Source of the DNA: Gammaproteobacteria bacterium
Lineage (GTDB): Bacteria > Pseudomonadota > Gammaproteobacteria > Steroidobacterales > Steroidobacteraceae
Direction: 5' to 3'
DNA: 23,880 bases
Assembly (NCBI GenBank): GCA_003162555.1
Contig: PMNQ01000021.1
Coordinates: 1,262 to 25,141 of the forward strand
The notes below the pieces were generated by a model. The model ran no database searches, had not been told where the DNA came from, and saw nothing but the letters and a program-made list of their open reading frames with translations. Below are positions 6,887-13,485 of the stretch, one piece after another. The translations under genes were made by a program, and so were the position numbers. The first letter of the stretch is position 1; each line of letters begins with the position of its first letter.

Positions 6887-6983
6887 GCGCGCATTTTAGC
6901 CGCTTGCCCCTTAGGTATGTTTACAAAGGTCCGCTAACGGGCCTTAGGTTGCCTCGGCGGGCCGGTTGCGCCGAAGATAGCTC

Positions 6984-7820
6984 ATGGATGCACTCGTCAG
7001 TACGGACTGGCTCGCCGCGGAACTGGCCGCGCCCGATCTGGTGGTGCTGGATGCGAGCTGGTACATGCCCGGGAATGCGCGCAATGCGCGCACGCTATAC
7101 GCGGCCGCGCACCTTCCCGGCGCGCGTTTCTTTGACATCGACCAGATCGCCGACCAGCACACGCAATTGCCGCACATGGTGCCGGCGGCGGGAGAATTCG
7201 AGCAGCGCATCGGTGAACTGGGCGTGAGCAATGCCAGCCGTGTCGTCTGCTATGACCAGCAGGGCATCTTCTCGGCGCCACGCGCCTGGTGGATGTTGCG
7301 ACTGTTCGGCCACGAGCAGGTCGCGGTGCTCGACGGCGGGCTGCCGAAGTGGCGCGCCGAAGGGCGTGCGTTGCAACAGGGAGCGCCGCCGGCACATGAG
7401 CCGGCGCGCTTCCGCAGCGCGCTGCGGGCCGGACTGCTGCGCGGCCTCGGCGACGTGCGCGAAAACCTGCGCACACGGCGCGAGCTGCTGCTCGATGCAC
7501 GTTCAGCGGATCGCTTCCACGCGCGCGTGCCTGAGCCGCGCGCCGGCCTGCGTGGCGGCCATGTGCCTGGCGCGCGCAGCCTGCCGTTCGGCGAACTGCT
7601 GGGTCCGCAGCAGACCCTGCTGGCGGCGCCAGCGCTGCGGGCGCGCTTCGCCGCCGCCGGCGTGGACGAGCACAGCGCTGTTATGACCAGTTGTGGTTCG
7701 GGTCTGACCGCCGCCGTACTAAACTTGGGGCTCGCAGTCGCGGGCCTGCCTGAGGGCGCGCTCTACGACGGTTCCTGGGCGGAGTGGGGCGCGCGCGAAC
7801 ACACGCCGGTGGAGGTTTGA
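6984..7820 (+). CDS. sseA: 3-mercaptopyruvate sulfurtransferase (tandem rhodanese)
   Basis: This transfers sulfur from 3-mercaptopyruvate to thiols or cyanide in the cytosol. The 278-residue protein has two rhodanese domains, an inactive N-terminal one (about 5-130) and a catalytic C-terminal one (about 160-275). The active-site loop is CGSGLTA with Cys237; the CGSG(V/L)TA form favours mercaptopyruvate sulfurtransferase over thiosulfate sulfurtransferase (CRxGxT/R). The stretch PRAGLRGGHVPGARSLPF is the usual substrate-arginine region. ATG 6984 has only a weak GAAG upstream. The stop codon abuts the next gene's start, so the two are translated from one mRNA. Confidence 0.93.
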   Translation: MDALVSTDWLAAELAAPDLVVLDASWYMPGNARNARTLYAAAHLPGARFFDIDQIADQHTQLPHMVPAAGEFEQRIGELGVSNASRVVCYDQQGIFSAPRAWWMLRLFGHEQVAVLDGGLPKWRAEGRALQQGAPPAHEPARFRSALRAGLLRGLGDVRENLRTRRELLLDARSADRFHARVPEPRAGLRGGHVPGARSLPFGELLGPQQTLLAAPALRARFAAAGVDEHSAVMTSCGSGLTAAVLNLGLAVAGLPEGALYDGSWAEWGAREHTPVEV

Positions 7821-8438
7821 TTGATCACACTTTACGACTATCTCGATTCGGGTAACGGCTACAAGGTCCGGTTGCTGCTGGCGCAGCTTGGGATCAAATA
7901 TCGTTACGTCGAGCTCGACATCATGCGTGGCGAGACGCGCACGCCGGAGTACCTGGCGAAGAATCCCGACGGACGCATTCCGTTGCTCGAGCTCGAGGAC
8001 CGCCGCTACCTGGCGCAGTCGGATGCGATCCTCTGGTACCTTGCGGACGGCAGCGCGCTGCTGCCGGGCGAGCGCTTCGAGCGCGCGCAGGTGCTGCAGT
8101 GGATGTTCTTCGAGCAGTACAGCCACGAACCCTACGTCGCAACGCCGCGCTTCATCATGCGGCATTTCGCCGCCGACAGTCCGCGCCGCGCGGAGCTGCC
8201 GCAGCGCCAGGCGCGCGGCCGCGAGGCGCTCGCGGTGATGGAGCGGCACCTTACGGATCACAGCTACTTTGTCGCGGAGCGCTACACGATCGCCGATATC
8301 GCCCTGTACGGTTACACGCACGTGGCCGAGGACGGCGGCCTCGCACTGGAGCCGTACCCGGCGGTGCGCGCCTGGCTGGCTCGAGTCGCCGGCCAGCCGC
8401 GTTATGTGGGCCTGCTGGATCGTCCACCGCTCCCTTAA
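7821..8438 (+). CDS. Glutathione S-transferase-family protein
   Basis: A 205-residue cytosolic protein with the GST layout: an N-terminal thioredoxin-like domain (about 1-80; KNPDGRIPLLEL with the cis-Pro and the glutathione-binding QSDAI) and an all-helical C-terminal domain (about 88-200; the conserved YTIADIALYGYTH helix-capping motif). The start is TTG immediately after the sulfurtransferase TGA, with a perfect GGAGG inside the end of that gene 5 bases before it. The catalytic residue near the N terminus is probably the Ser of DSGNGYKVRL. Substrate is unknown. Pairing with a sulfurtransferase suggests thiol or sulfur detoxification, which is inference. Confidence 0.92.
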   Translation: MITLYDYLDSGNGYKVRLLLAQLGIKYRYVELDIMRGETRTPEYLAKNPDGRIPLLELEDRRYLAQSDAILWYLADGSALLPGERFERAQVLQWMFFEQYSHEPYVATPRFIMRHFAADSPRRAELPQRQARGREALAVMERHLTDHSYFVAERYTIADIALYGYTHVAEDGGLALEPYPAVRAWLARVAGQPRYVGLLDRPPLP

Positions 8439-8450
8439 GCTGACGAATAG

Positions 8451-8484
8451 GGTGTAAACCGGCCCTTGGTGTTAAATTAGACAC
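8451..8484 (+). promoter_or_regulatory. Repeated GGTGT(T)AAA element before the metal-uptake operon
   Basis: GGTGTAAA at 8451-8458 and GGTGTTAAA at 8468-8476 are direct repeats 17 bp apart. The second is the left part of an imperfect 16-bp dyad (8469-8484) with GTGT and ACAC ends around AATT, which abuts the ATG of the first gene. It occupies almost the entire 46-base gap, so it is a likely operator. It does not look like the classical enteric Zur box. Confidence 0.35.
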
Positions 8485-8808
8485 ATGCGACGCAAGCGGC
8501 ACGCGGGCTTCTCCCTGATCCTGGCGATCTTCGTGCTGGTCGCGCAGCTCGGCGCGCAGGCTCATGCCTACTCGCACCTGGCGAAATCCCCCGATCCGGT
8601 GCAGCGCAGCGCCCATCAAACGCCCTGCGTCGAGTGCAGCGCGTTCGCGCCGCTCCTCACCGCCGTCAGCGGCATGGCCTTTCCCGTGGTTGCCACGGTC
8701 GTCGAACCGCCGGCGATCACTGCGACCCTTGCGGCCGGCATCCGCCGCGCCGCGCTCTGCACCGCCTACCGTTCCCGCGCACCACCCGCACCGTCCCCGT
8801 TCGTGTAA
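8485..8808 (+). CDS. Small exported DUF2946-like protein
   Basis: A 107-residue protein with a basic N terminus (MRRKRH) and a signal-peptide or anchor helix (about 9-28, ending AQAHA). A short mature part has a His and Cys pair, HQTPCVECSAF (44-54), and a second hydrophobic segment (59-72). The overall design resembles DUF2946 proteins, small membrane-associated proteins often found beside metal-uptake genes; the assignment is tentative. It is the first gene of the operon with the porin, ZnuA-like and ZnuB-like proteins. The CxxC-type pair and histidines could bind metal. No Shine-Dalgarno is visible before the ATG. Confidence 0.7.
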   Translation: MRRKRHAGFSLILAIFVLVAQLGAQAHAYSHLAKSPDPVQRSAHQTPCVECSAFAPLLTAVSGMAFPVVATVVEPPAITATLAAGIRRAALCTAYRSRAPPAPSPFV

Positions 8809-8811
8809 GGA

Positions 8812-8833
8812 ACCGGGCGCCGACGCGCCCGGT
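8812..8833 (+). other. Strong intra-operon hairpin
   Basis: ACCGGGCGC-CGAC-GCGCCCGGT is a perfect 9-bp stem with a four-base loop, beginning three bases after the stop of the small DUF2946-like gene. There is no T-run, and the next gene has its own ribosome site (GGAG, 8852-8855). It probably adjusts mRNA stability or partial termination between the first gene and the porin. Confidence 0.6.
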
Positions 8834-8862
8834 CGTTCCGGGGCGTTTGTCGGAGTGCTGTC

Positions 8863-10266
8863 ATGTTTCCATTTCGTCGTCTGCACGCATTGCGTGCCGG
8901 TACCGTCATCCTGTTGCTGGCCGTTGCGCCAGCGCGAGCCAGCGAGCTGGGCGACCTGCGCGCGCAGCTCGATGCGCTGAAGTCTGACTACCAGTCGAAG
9001 CTCGATGCGCTCGAGACGCGCGTGGCGCAGCTCGAAGCGCAGGTCGCGGCGCAACCGCAACCTCAACCGCCGGTGGTGGAACAGCCGCCGCCGCCGGCGC
9101 CGTCAGGCGGCGGTGCGGGTGGCGCCAATGCCTTCAATCCCTCGATCTCGGTCATCCTCGGCGGGCGTTATGCGCAGCTCGATGCTGATCCGGCCACCTA
9201 TCGCATAGCCGGTTTCATGCCCGCGGGCGATGAAGTCGGACCGGGCAGGCGCGGCTTCGACCTGGGTGAATCGGAGCTGACGCTGTCCGCCAACGTCGAT
9301 CCCTGGTTCTACGCCAACCTCACGGCTTCGATCACCGGCGATAACACGATCAGCGTCGAGGAGGCGTTTGTCAAAACGCTGGCCTTGCCTTCCGGGCTGT
9401 CGCTCAAGGCCGGGCGTTTTTTCTCCGGCATCGGCTACGTCAACGAAGTGCACAGCCACGCCTGGGATTTTGTCGATCAGCCGCTGGTCTACCAGGCGAT
9501 GTTCGGCGGCCAGCTGGCGCAGGACGGCGCACAGCTCAAGTGGCTGGCGCCGACAGATCTGTTCATCGAGCTGGCGGCAGAGACCGGCGATGGCGGACAG
9601 TATCCGGGCACACGGCTCGCGGGCAACGGCGTGAACGGCGGCGCATTGCTGGCGCATGTCGGCAACGACATCGGCGATTCGGCCAGCTGGCGCGCGGGAA
9701 TTTCCTGGCTGTCGCGGCGCGCAGAGGATCGCAGCTTTGATGACGTCGACGCAAATGGCGCGCCCGTGGTCGATGCGTTCACCGGCCGCTCGCGCACCTG
9801 GATTGCCGATGCGATCCTGAAGTGGGCGCCGCACGGCAACGGCAACCTGCGCTCATTCAAGCTCCAGGGCGAGTACCTGCAACGCACCGAAGACGGCCAG
9901 CTCGCTTTGGCCACTACGCCGCAGCCGCTCACCGGGGATTATCACGCGCGCCAGTCCGGCTGGTACGTGCAGGGCGTGTACCAGTTCCTGCCGCGCTGGC
10001 GATTTGGCGCACGCTATGATTCGCTCGATTCGGGCAACGTCGCCATCGGGCTCGTGCAGCAGGGCCTGTTGCCGCTCACCGATTTCGGCGCGCTTGCGCC
10101 GGCCTCGCCGAGCCGCGTCAGCGCGATGTTCGACTGGAACCCGAGCGAGTTCACGCGCCTCAGGCTGCAATACGCCTGGGACGAAGCGCGCGCAAGCGTG
10201 CGCGACCAGCAACTGATGCTGCAATACCTCTACGCCATCGGCGCGCACGGCGCGCACAAATTTTAG
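8863..10266 (+). CDS. Outer-membrane beta-barrel porin with coiled-coil N terminus
   Basis: A 467-residue protein with a signal peptide (1-26, ending ARA before SELGD), a short coiled coil (about 27-62, heptads such as LRAQLDALKSDYQSKLDAL) and a Pro/Gln/Gly linker (about 63-85). A long region of alternating amphipathic strands then runs to a C-terminal Phe (AHKF), the signal for barrel insertion. Short coiled coils of this kind trimerise porins or bind peptidoglycan. It resembles phosphate- or carbohydrate-type porins, but operon position between a small DUF2946-like protein and a ZnuA-like binding protein suggests passage of metal ions or chelates. ATG 8863 has GGAG seven bases upstream. Confidence 0.85.
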   Translation: MFPFRRLHALRAGTVILLLAVAPARASELGDLRAQLDALKSDYQSKLDALETRVAQLEAQVAAQPQPQPPVVEQPPPPAPSGGGAGGANAFNPSISVILGGRYAQLDADPATYRIAGFMPAGDEVGPGRRGFDLGESELTLSANVDPWFYANLTASITGDNTISVEEAFVKTLALPSGLSLKAGRFFSGIGYVNEVHSHAWDFVDQPLVYQAMFGGQLAQDGAQLKWLAPTDLFIELAAETGDGGQYPGTRLAGNGVNGGALLAHVGNDIGDSASWRAGISWLSRRAEDRSFDDVDANGAPVVDAFTGRSRTWIADAILKWAPHGNGNLRSFKLQGEYLQRTEDGQLALATTPQPLTGDYHARQSGWYVQGVYQFLPRWRFGARYDSLDSGNVAIGLVQQGLLPLTDFGALAPASPSRVSAMFDWNPSEFTRLRLQYAWDEARASVRDQQLMLQYLYAIGAHGAHKF

Positions 10267-10274
10267 GAGTAAAC

Positions 10275-11186
10275 ATGAACCGTACAATCTACGCCGCAAC
10301 GGCGATCATTCTTTCTCTGTTGGCGTTGCCGCTGCCGGCGCAGGCCGCGTTGCGCGTGCTGGCGACTACCCCTGAGTGGGCGGCGCTGACGCGCGAACTC
10401 GGCGGTGACAAGGTCGACGTCTATGCCGCCACCAGCGCTTTCCAGGACGTGCATCGCGTCGATGCGAAGCCCAGCCTGGTGGCGCGCGCACGCAATGCGG
10501 ATCTCGTGGTCGCCGCGGGCGCGGAGCTCGAGATCGGCTGGTTGCCGATCCTGCTGCGCGAATCGGGCAACGCGCGCATCCAGCCGGGAAATCCCGGTTA
10601 CTTCGAAGCGGACGCGAACCTGCGCCTGCTGGAAGTGCCATCCGCTGTCGACCGCTCGATGGGGGATGTGCACCCGCAGGGCAATCCGCACGCGCATCTC
10701 GATGCGCGCAATGTCGCCATCGTGGCGACAGCGCTTGCAACGCGGCTGGCGGTGGTGGATCCGGCCAATGCAGCGTATTACCAGGCGCGCGGCACGGATT
10801 TCCAGTCGCGCTGGAAGCTGGCCGTGACTCGCTGGGAGGCGCAGGCCGCGCCGCTTCGGGGTGTGCCGATCGTCGTGATCCATCGCGACCAGGCGTACCT
10901 CTGCCATTGGCTGGGCCTGGTTGAAGTCGCCGCGATCGAACCGAAGCCCGGGGTGCCGCCGAGCAGCAGCTATCTGGCCGAGCTCGTGACCAAGCTGAAT
11001 GCCGCGCCGCCGAAGATGATCCTGCGCAATGCCTACAACGATTCGAAGGCGGTCGACTGGCTGGCCGAGCGCATCCACGTGCCGGTGGTGCTGCTACCCT
11101 ATTCAGTGGGCGGCACACCGGCGGCCAGTGATCTGTTCAAACTTTTCGACGACACGATCAATCGCCTCACGGGAGCCACGAAATGA
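10275..11186 (+). CDS. Zinc/manganese ABC transporter substrate-binding protein (ZnuA-like)
   Basis: A 303-residue periplasmic protein of the cluster A-I metal-binding family. The signal peptide ends LPAQA (about 1-24). Candidate metal ligands are His60 (in QDVHRVDAKPS), His133/His139/His141 (in GDVHPQGNPHAHLD) and His203 (in VIHRDQAYL); the usual fourth ligand is acidic, near the C-terminal RNAYNDSKA. It lacks the long His-rich loop of enteric ZnuA. AGGAG (10265-10269) overlaps the porin stop and sets the start. The gene overlaps the permease by four bases (ATGA), showing translational coupling. Zinc is more likely than manganese because the ligand set is histidine-rich; this is inference. 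Confidence 0.92.
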   Translation: MNRTIYAATAIILSLLALPLPAQAALRVLATTPEWAALTRELGGDKVDVYAATSAFQDVHRVDAKPSLVARARNADLVVAAGAELEIGWLPILLRESGNARIQPGNPGYFEADANLRLLEVPSAVDRSMGDVHPQGNPHAHLDARNVAIVATALATRLAVVDPANAAYYQARGTDFQSRWKLAVTRWEAQAAPLRGVPIVVIHRDQAYLCHWLGLVEVAAIEPKPGVPPSSSYLAELVTKLNAAPPKMILRNAYNDSKAVDWLAERIHVPVVLLPYSVGGTPAASDLFKLFDDTINRLTGATK

Positions 11187-11986
11187 ATGCGCTGGCCGAG
11201 AATTTCAGCATCCTTTGGCCGGCACTGCTGGCCGGCCTGATCGTGCTTGCCACGCACGTGCCGCTCGGCCAGCAGGTGCTCGCGCGCGGCATCGTGTTCA
11301 TCGATCTGGCGATTGCGCAGGTGGCCGGCGTCGGAGTGATTGCCGCGCACTATTTCGGGCTCGAGTTGCAGGGCTGGGTCACGCAGGTTGCCGCAGTGAG
11401 CGCCGCGCTCCTGGCCGCGCTGCTGCTGACCTGGACCGAGCGCAAGCGCCCCGAGGTGCAGGAAGCGCTGATCGGCGTATTGTTCGTGCTGGCCTCGACT
11501 GCGCAAATCCTGCTGCTGGCGAACGATCCGCACGGCGGTGAAGACCTGAAGGATCTTCTGGCCGGACAGATCCTGTGGGTCACGCCCGCGCAACTGCTGC
11601 GCGCCGCCGTGCTGACGGCGCTGGTGCTGCTCGCGTGGTTCCGCTGGCGTGAACGCCTCGGGCGCACCGGCTTCTACGTGCTGTTTGCCATCACCGTCAC
11701 GGTCTCGGTGCAGCTGGTCGGCGTCTACCTGGTGTTCACCACGCTGATCGTGCCCGCGATTGCCACCTATCGCTACGCGGCGCGGCGCCAGCTCGCGATC
11801 GGCTACGTGCTGGCGGCCGTCAGCTATGCGGTGGGCCTGGTGATCTCGGCCTTAAGCGACCTGCCCTCGAGCCCGGTGATCGTGTGGGCGATGGCGGTGC
11901 TCGGCATGCTGGTGCTGCTCGCGCAGCGCAACGGCAGCGCGAACGGCAACGTAAGGGCCAACGCCAACACCAACGCTAGAGGCTGA
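11183..11986 (+). CDS. Zinc/manganese ABC transporter permease (ZnuB-like)
   Basis: A 267-residue inner-membrane protein of the ABC-3 family with about seven to eight hydrophobic helices. The signatures LARGIVFIDLAIAQVAGVG (about 34-52) and VYLVFTTLIVPAIAT (near 187-201) are typical of this family. It partners the preceding binding protein (overlapping ATGA). The last 20 residues are an Asn/Ala/Gly-rich tail not expected in the family. No ATP-binding subunit follows: the next gene is a convergent nitroreductase whose end overlaps this one by 11 bases. The energising ATPase must be encoded elsewhere, or the system uses another partner. Confidence 0.9.
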   Translation: MNALAENFSILWPALLAGLIVLATHVPLGQQVLARGIVFIDLAIAQVAGVGVIAAHYFGLELQGWVTQVAAVSAALLAALLLTWTERKRPEVQEALIGVLFVLASTAQILLLANDPHGGEDLKDLLAGQILWVTPAQLLRAAVLTALVLLAWFRWRERLGRTGFYVLFAITVTVSVQLVGVYLVFTTLIVPAIATYRYAARRQLAIGYVLAAVSYAVGLVISALSDLPSSPVIVWAMAVLGMLVLLAQRNGSANGNVRANANTNARG

Positions 11987-12563
11987 ACGGTCCTTCGCAA
12001 ACGGTTTGCGCTAGCGGCCGACGATCGTTCGGTTGCTCGCGCTTCTGCAGCGACTCGGACAGCTGTGCGGGGTCGCCGCGCTTGCCGAGCACGATCATCG
12101 CTTCGATCGCGTAGGCTACGGGCACGCGCAGCACGCGGCGCGCGCGTTCGGCATCGAAGCCGGCGATGCCGTGCACCACCACGCCGCTGATCCAGGCCTG
12201 CAGCGCGATGTTCTGCCAGGCCGCGCCGGCGTCGTAGGAATGCGTCGTGCAGGCGCGTCCATCGCCATCAAAGTTCGTGCGCGAAATGACCAGCACCAGT
12301 GCGCCGGCACGTTCCGCCCAGGCGCGGTTGCCGGGATTGAGCAGGTCGAGGAACGCCGGCCAGAAATCCGTGTCGCGGCGCGCATAGAGAAAACGCCACG
12401 GCTGGAAGTTGGCGCAGGAGGGCGCCCAGCGCGCGGCCTCGAACAGCGTCATCAACTCAGGCTCGCTGAGCGCCTCGCCGGACATCGCCCGCGACGACCA
12501 GCGATCGATGAACAGCGGATCAATCGGGTGGTCGGCGATTCTCTGGTCACTGCCTTTGAGCAC
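11976..12563 (-). CDS. Nitroreductase-family flavoprotein
   Basis: An FMN-dependent NAD(P)H oxidoreductase of 195 residues. The segments DPLFIDRWSSRAMSG (15-29) and ARWAPSCANFQPWRFL (44-59) are the FMN-binding signatures, and HSYDAGAAWQNIALQAW (108-124) is the conserved dimer helix. I place the start at GTG 12563 (protein MLKGSDQRIADHPID...), where a normal nitroreductase begins. The frame continues to 12896, but the extra 111 residues have no family resemblance and overlap the start of the next, divergent gene. A GCAGG ribosome site lies upstream of the GTG. The physiological substrate is unknown. Its 3' end overlaps the ZnuB-like gene by 11 bases. Confidence 0.9.
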   Translation of the reverse strand: MLKGSDQRIADHPIDPLFIDRWSSRAMSGEALSEPELMTLFEAARWAPSCANFQPWRFLYARRDTDFWPAFLDLLNPGNRAWAERAGALVLVISRTNFDGDGRACTTHSYDAGAAWQNIALQAWISGVVVHGIAGFDAERARRVLRVPVAYAIEAMIVLGKRGDPAQLSESLQKREQPNDRRPLAQTVCEGPFSL

Positions 12564-12661
12564 GGGAAACCTGCGCGTAGTTTGGGGTGCGCTAATGTGG
12601 AGTGTCGCGCGCCACAATTCAACCGCAGCAGCTTCCGGCGGGCAGTTCCGACAAATTGAGG

Positions 12662-12690
12662 TTGTTCCGGACAGCTCCGATCCGGATAAT
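12662..12690 (+). promoter_or_regulatory. Candidate sigma-70 promoter for the DUF481 gene
   Basis: GATAAT (12685-12690, 5 of 6) with TTGTTC (12662-12667, 3 of 6) at 17 bp spacing, 30 bases before the ATG. An inverted repeat CCGGA...TCCGG (12667-12685) fills the spacer and could host a repressor. Confidence 0.5.
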
Positions 12691-12719
12691 CCGCGCGCTT
12701 TTTCACCTTCGGAGCAGTC

Positions 12720-13424
12720 ATGACCCTGAATAGACAGATCCTTGCCGGCGTCGCGCTGGCGCTCATCGCCGCAACCACCCAGGCCGAATGGAAAGGCAAG
12801 GGCGAGGCCGGCATCGTGTTCGCGCGCGGCAATACCGAGGCCGACACCGTGAACTTCAAGCTCGGCATGAGCGAGGAAGTAGATCGCTGGAAGCACTCGC
12901 TGGATATGGCAGCGCTCCGTGCCACCAGCAATGGCGTCAAGAGCGCCGATCGCTTCACGGCCGGGTGGCAGTCCGACTACAAGCTCAACGAGCGCAGCTT
13001 CACCTTTGGCGGCCTGCGCTATGAGCGCGACCGGTTCAGTGGCTTTGACTACCAGGCCACGGCGAGCGCCGGCGTGGGCTACAAGTTCTACGACACCGAC
13101 AAGACGAAGCTGTCCGGCCAGGTTGGCGCGGGCTATCGCCGCATCAGGGACGGCGTGACTGGCGCCACCTCGGGCAATGTTGTGTTCGTTGCCGGGCTCG
13201 ATTATTCAAAGGTGCTGACCGCGACCACCAACGTGGTTGATAAATTCCATCTCGAATCGGGCTCTGATGACACGCTGCTCAGCAACTTCAGCGGCCTCGA
13301 GGTCAAGATGAGCAACGCGCTCGCGCTCTCGGTCGGGCTCGACGTGCAGCACAACACCAAGCCGCCCGCGCCGCGCAAGAAGACCGACACGGTGACCACC
13401 GTCAATCTCGTCTACGCGTTCTGA
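12720..13424 (+). CDS. DUF481 outer-membrane barrel protein (YdiY-like)
   Basis: A 234-residue protein of the DUF481 / salt-induced outer-membrane protein type. It has a signal peptide (1-22, ending TTQA before EWKGK), then alternating beta strands with the family hallmarks GEAGIVFARGNTEADTVNF (about 28-46) and FGGLRYERDRFSGFDYQATASAGVGY, ending in YAF with the terminal Phe used for barrel assembly. The function of the family is not established. GGAG five bases before ATG 12720 fixes the start. It is transcribed away from the nitroreductase and ends in a shared terminator. Confidence 0.93.
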   Translation: MTLNRQILAGVALALIAATTQAEWKGKGEAGIVFARGNTEADTVNFKLGMSEEVDRWKHSLDMAALRATSNGVKSADRFTAGWQSDYKLNERSFTFGGLRYERDRFSGFDYQATASAGVGYKFYDTDKTKLSGQVGAGYRRIRDGVTGATSGNVVFVAGLDYSKVLTATTNVVDKFHLESGSDDTLLSNFSGLEVKMSNALALSVGLDVQHNTKPPAPRKKTDTVTTVNLVYAF

Positions 13425-13431
13425 GCAAAAA

Positions 13432-13458
13432 AAGCCCGCGCCTCAAAAGCGCGGGCTT
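13432..13458. terminator. Bidirectional terminator between DUF481 gene and DUF4382 lipoprotein
   Basis: AAGCCCGCGC and GCGCGGGCTT form a perfect 10-bp stem around a 7-base loop. On the minus strand the stem is followed by a run of seven T (A-run 13427-13433 on plus), ideal for the lipoprotein gene; on the plus strand only TT follows, but the stem alone is strong. Confidence 0.9.
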
Positions 13459-13485
13459 AGGGTTGGGCGGCTCGTCCCTAGCCGC

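Noticed and set aside
12564..12896. Upstream extension of the nitroreductase frame
   Set aside because: It crosses the promoter and beginning of the divergent DUF481 gene and has no family resemblance; GTG 12563 gives a normal nitroreductase.
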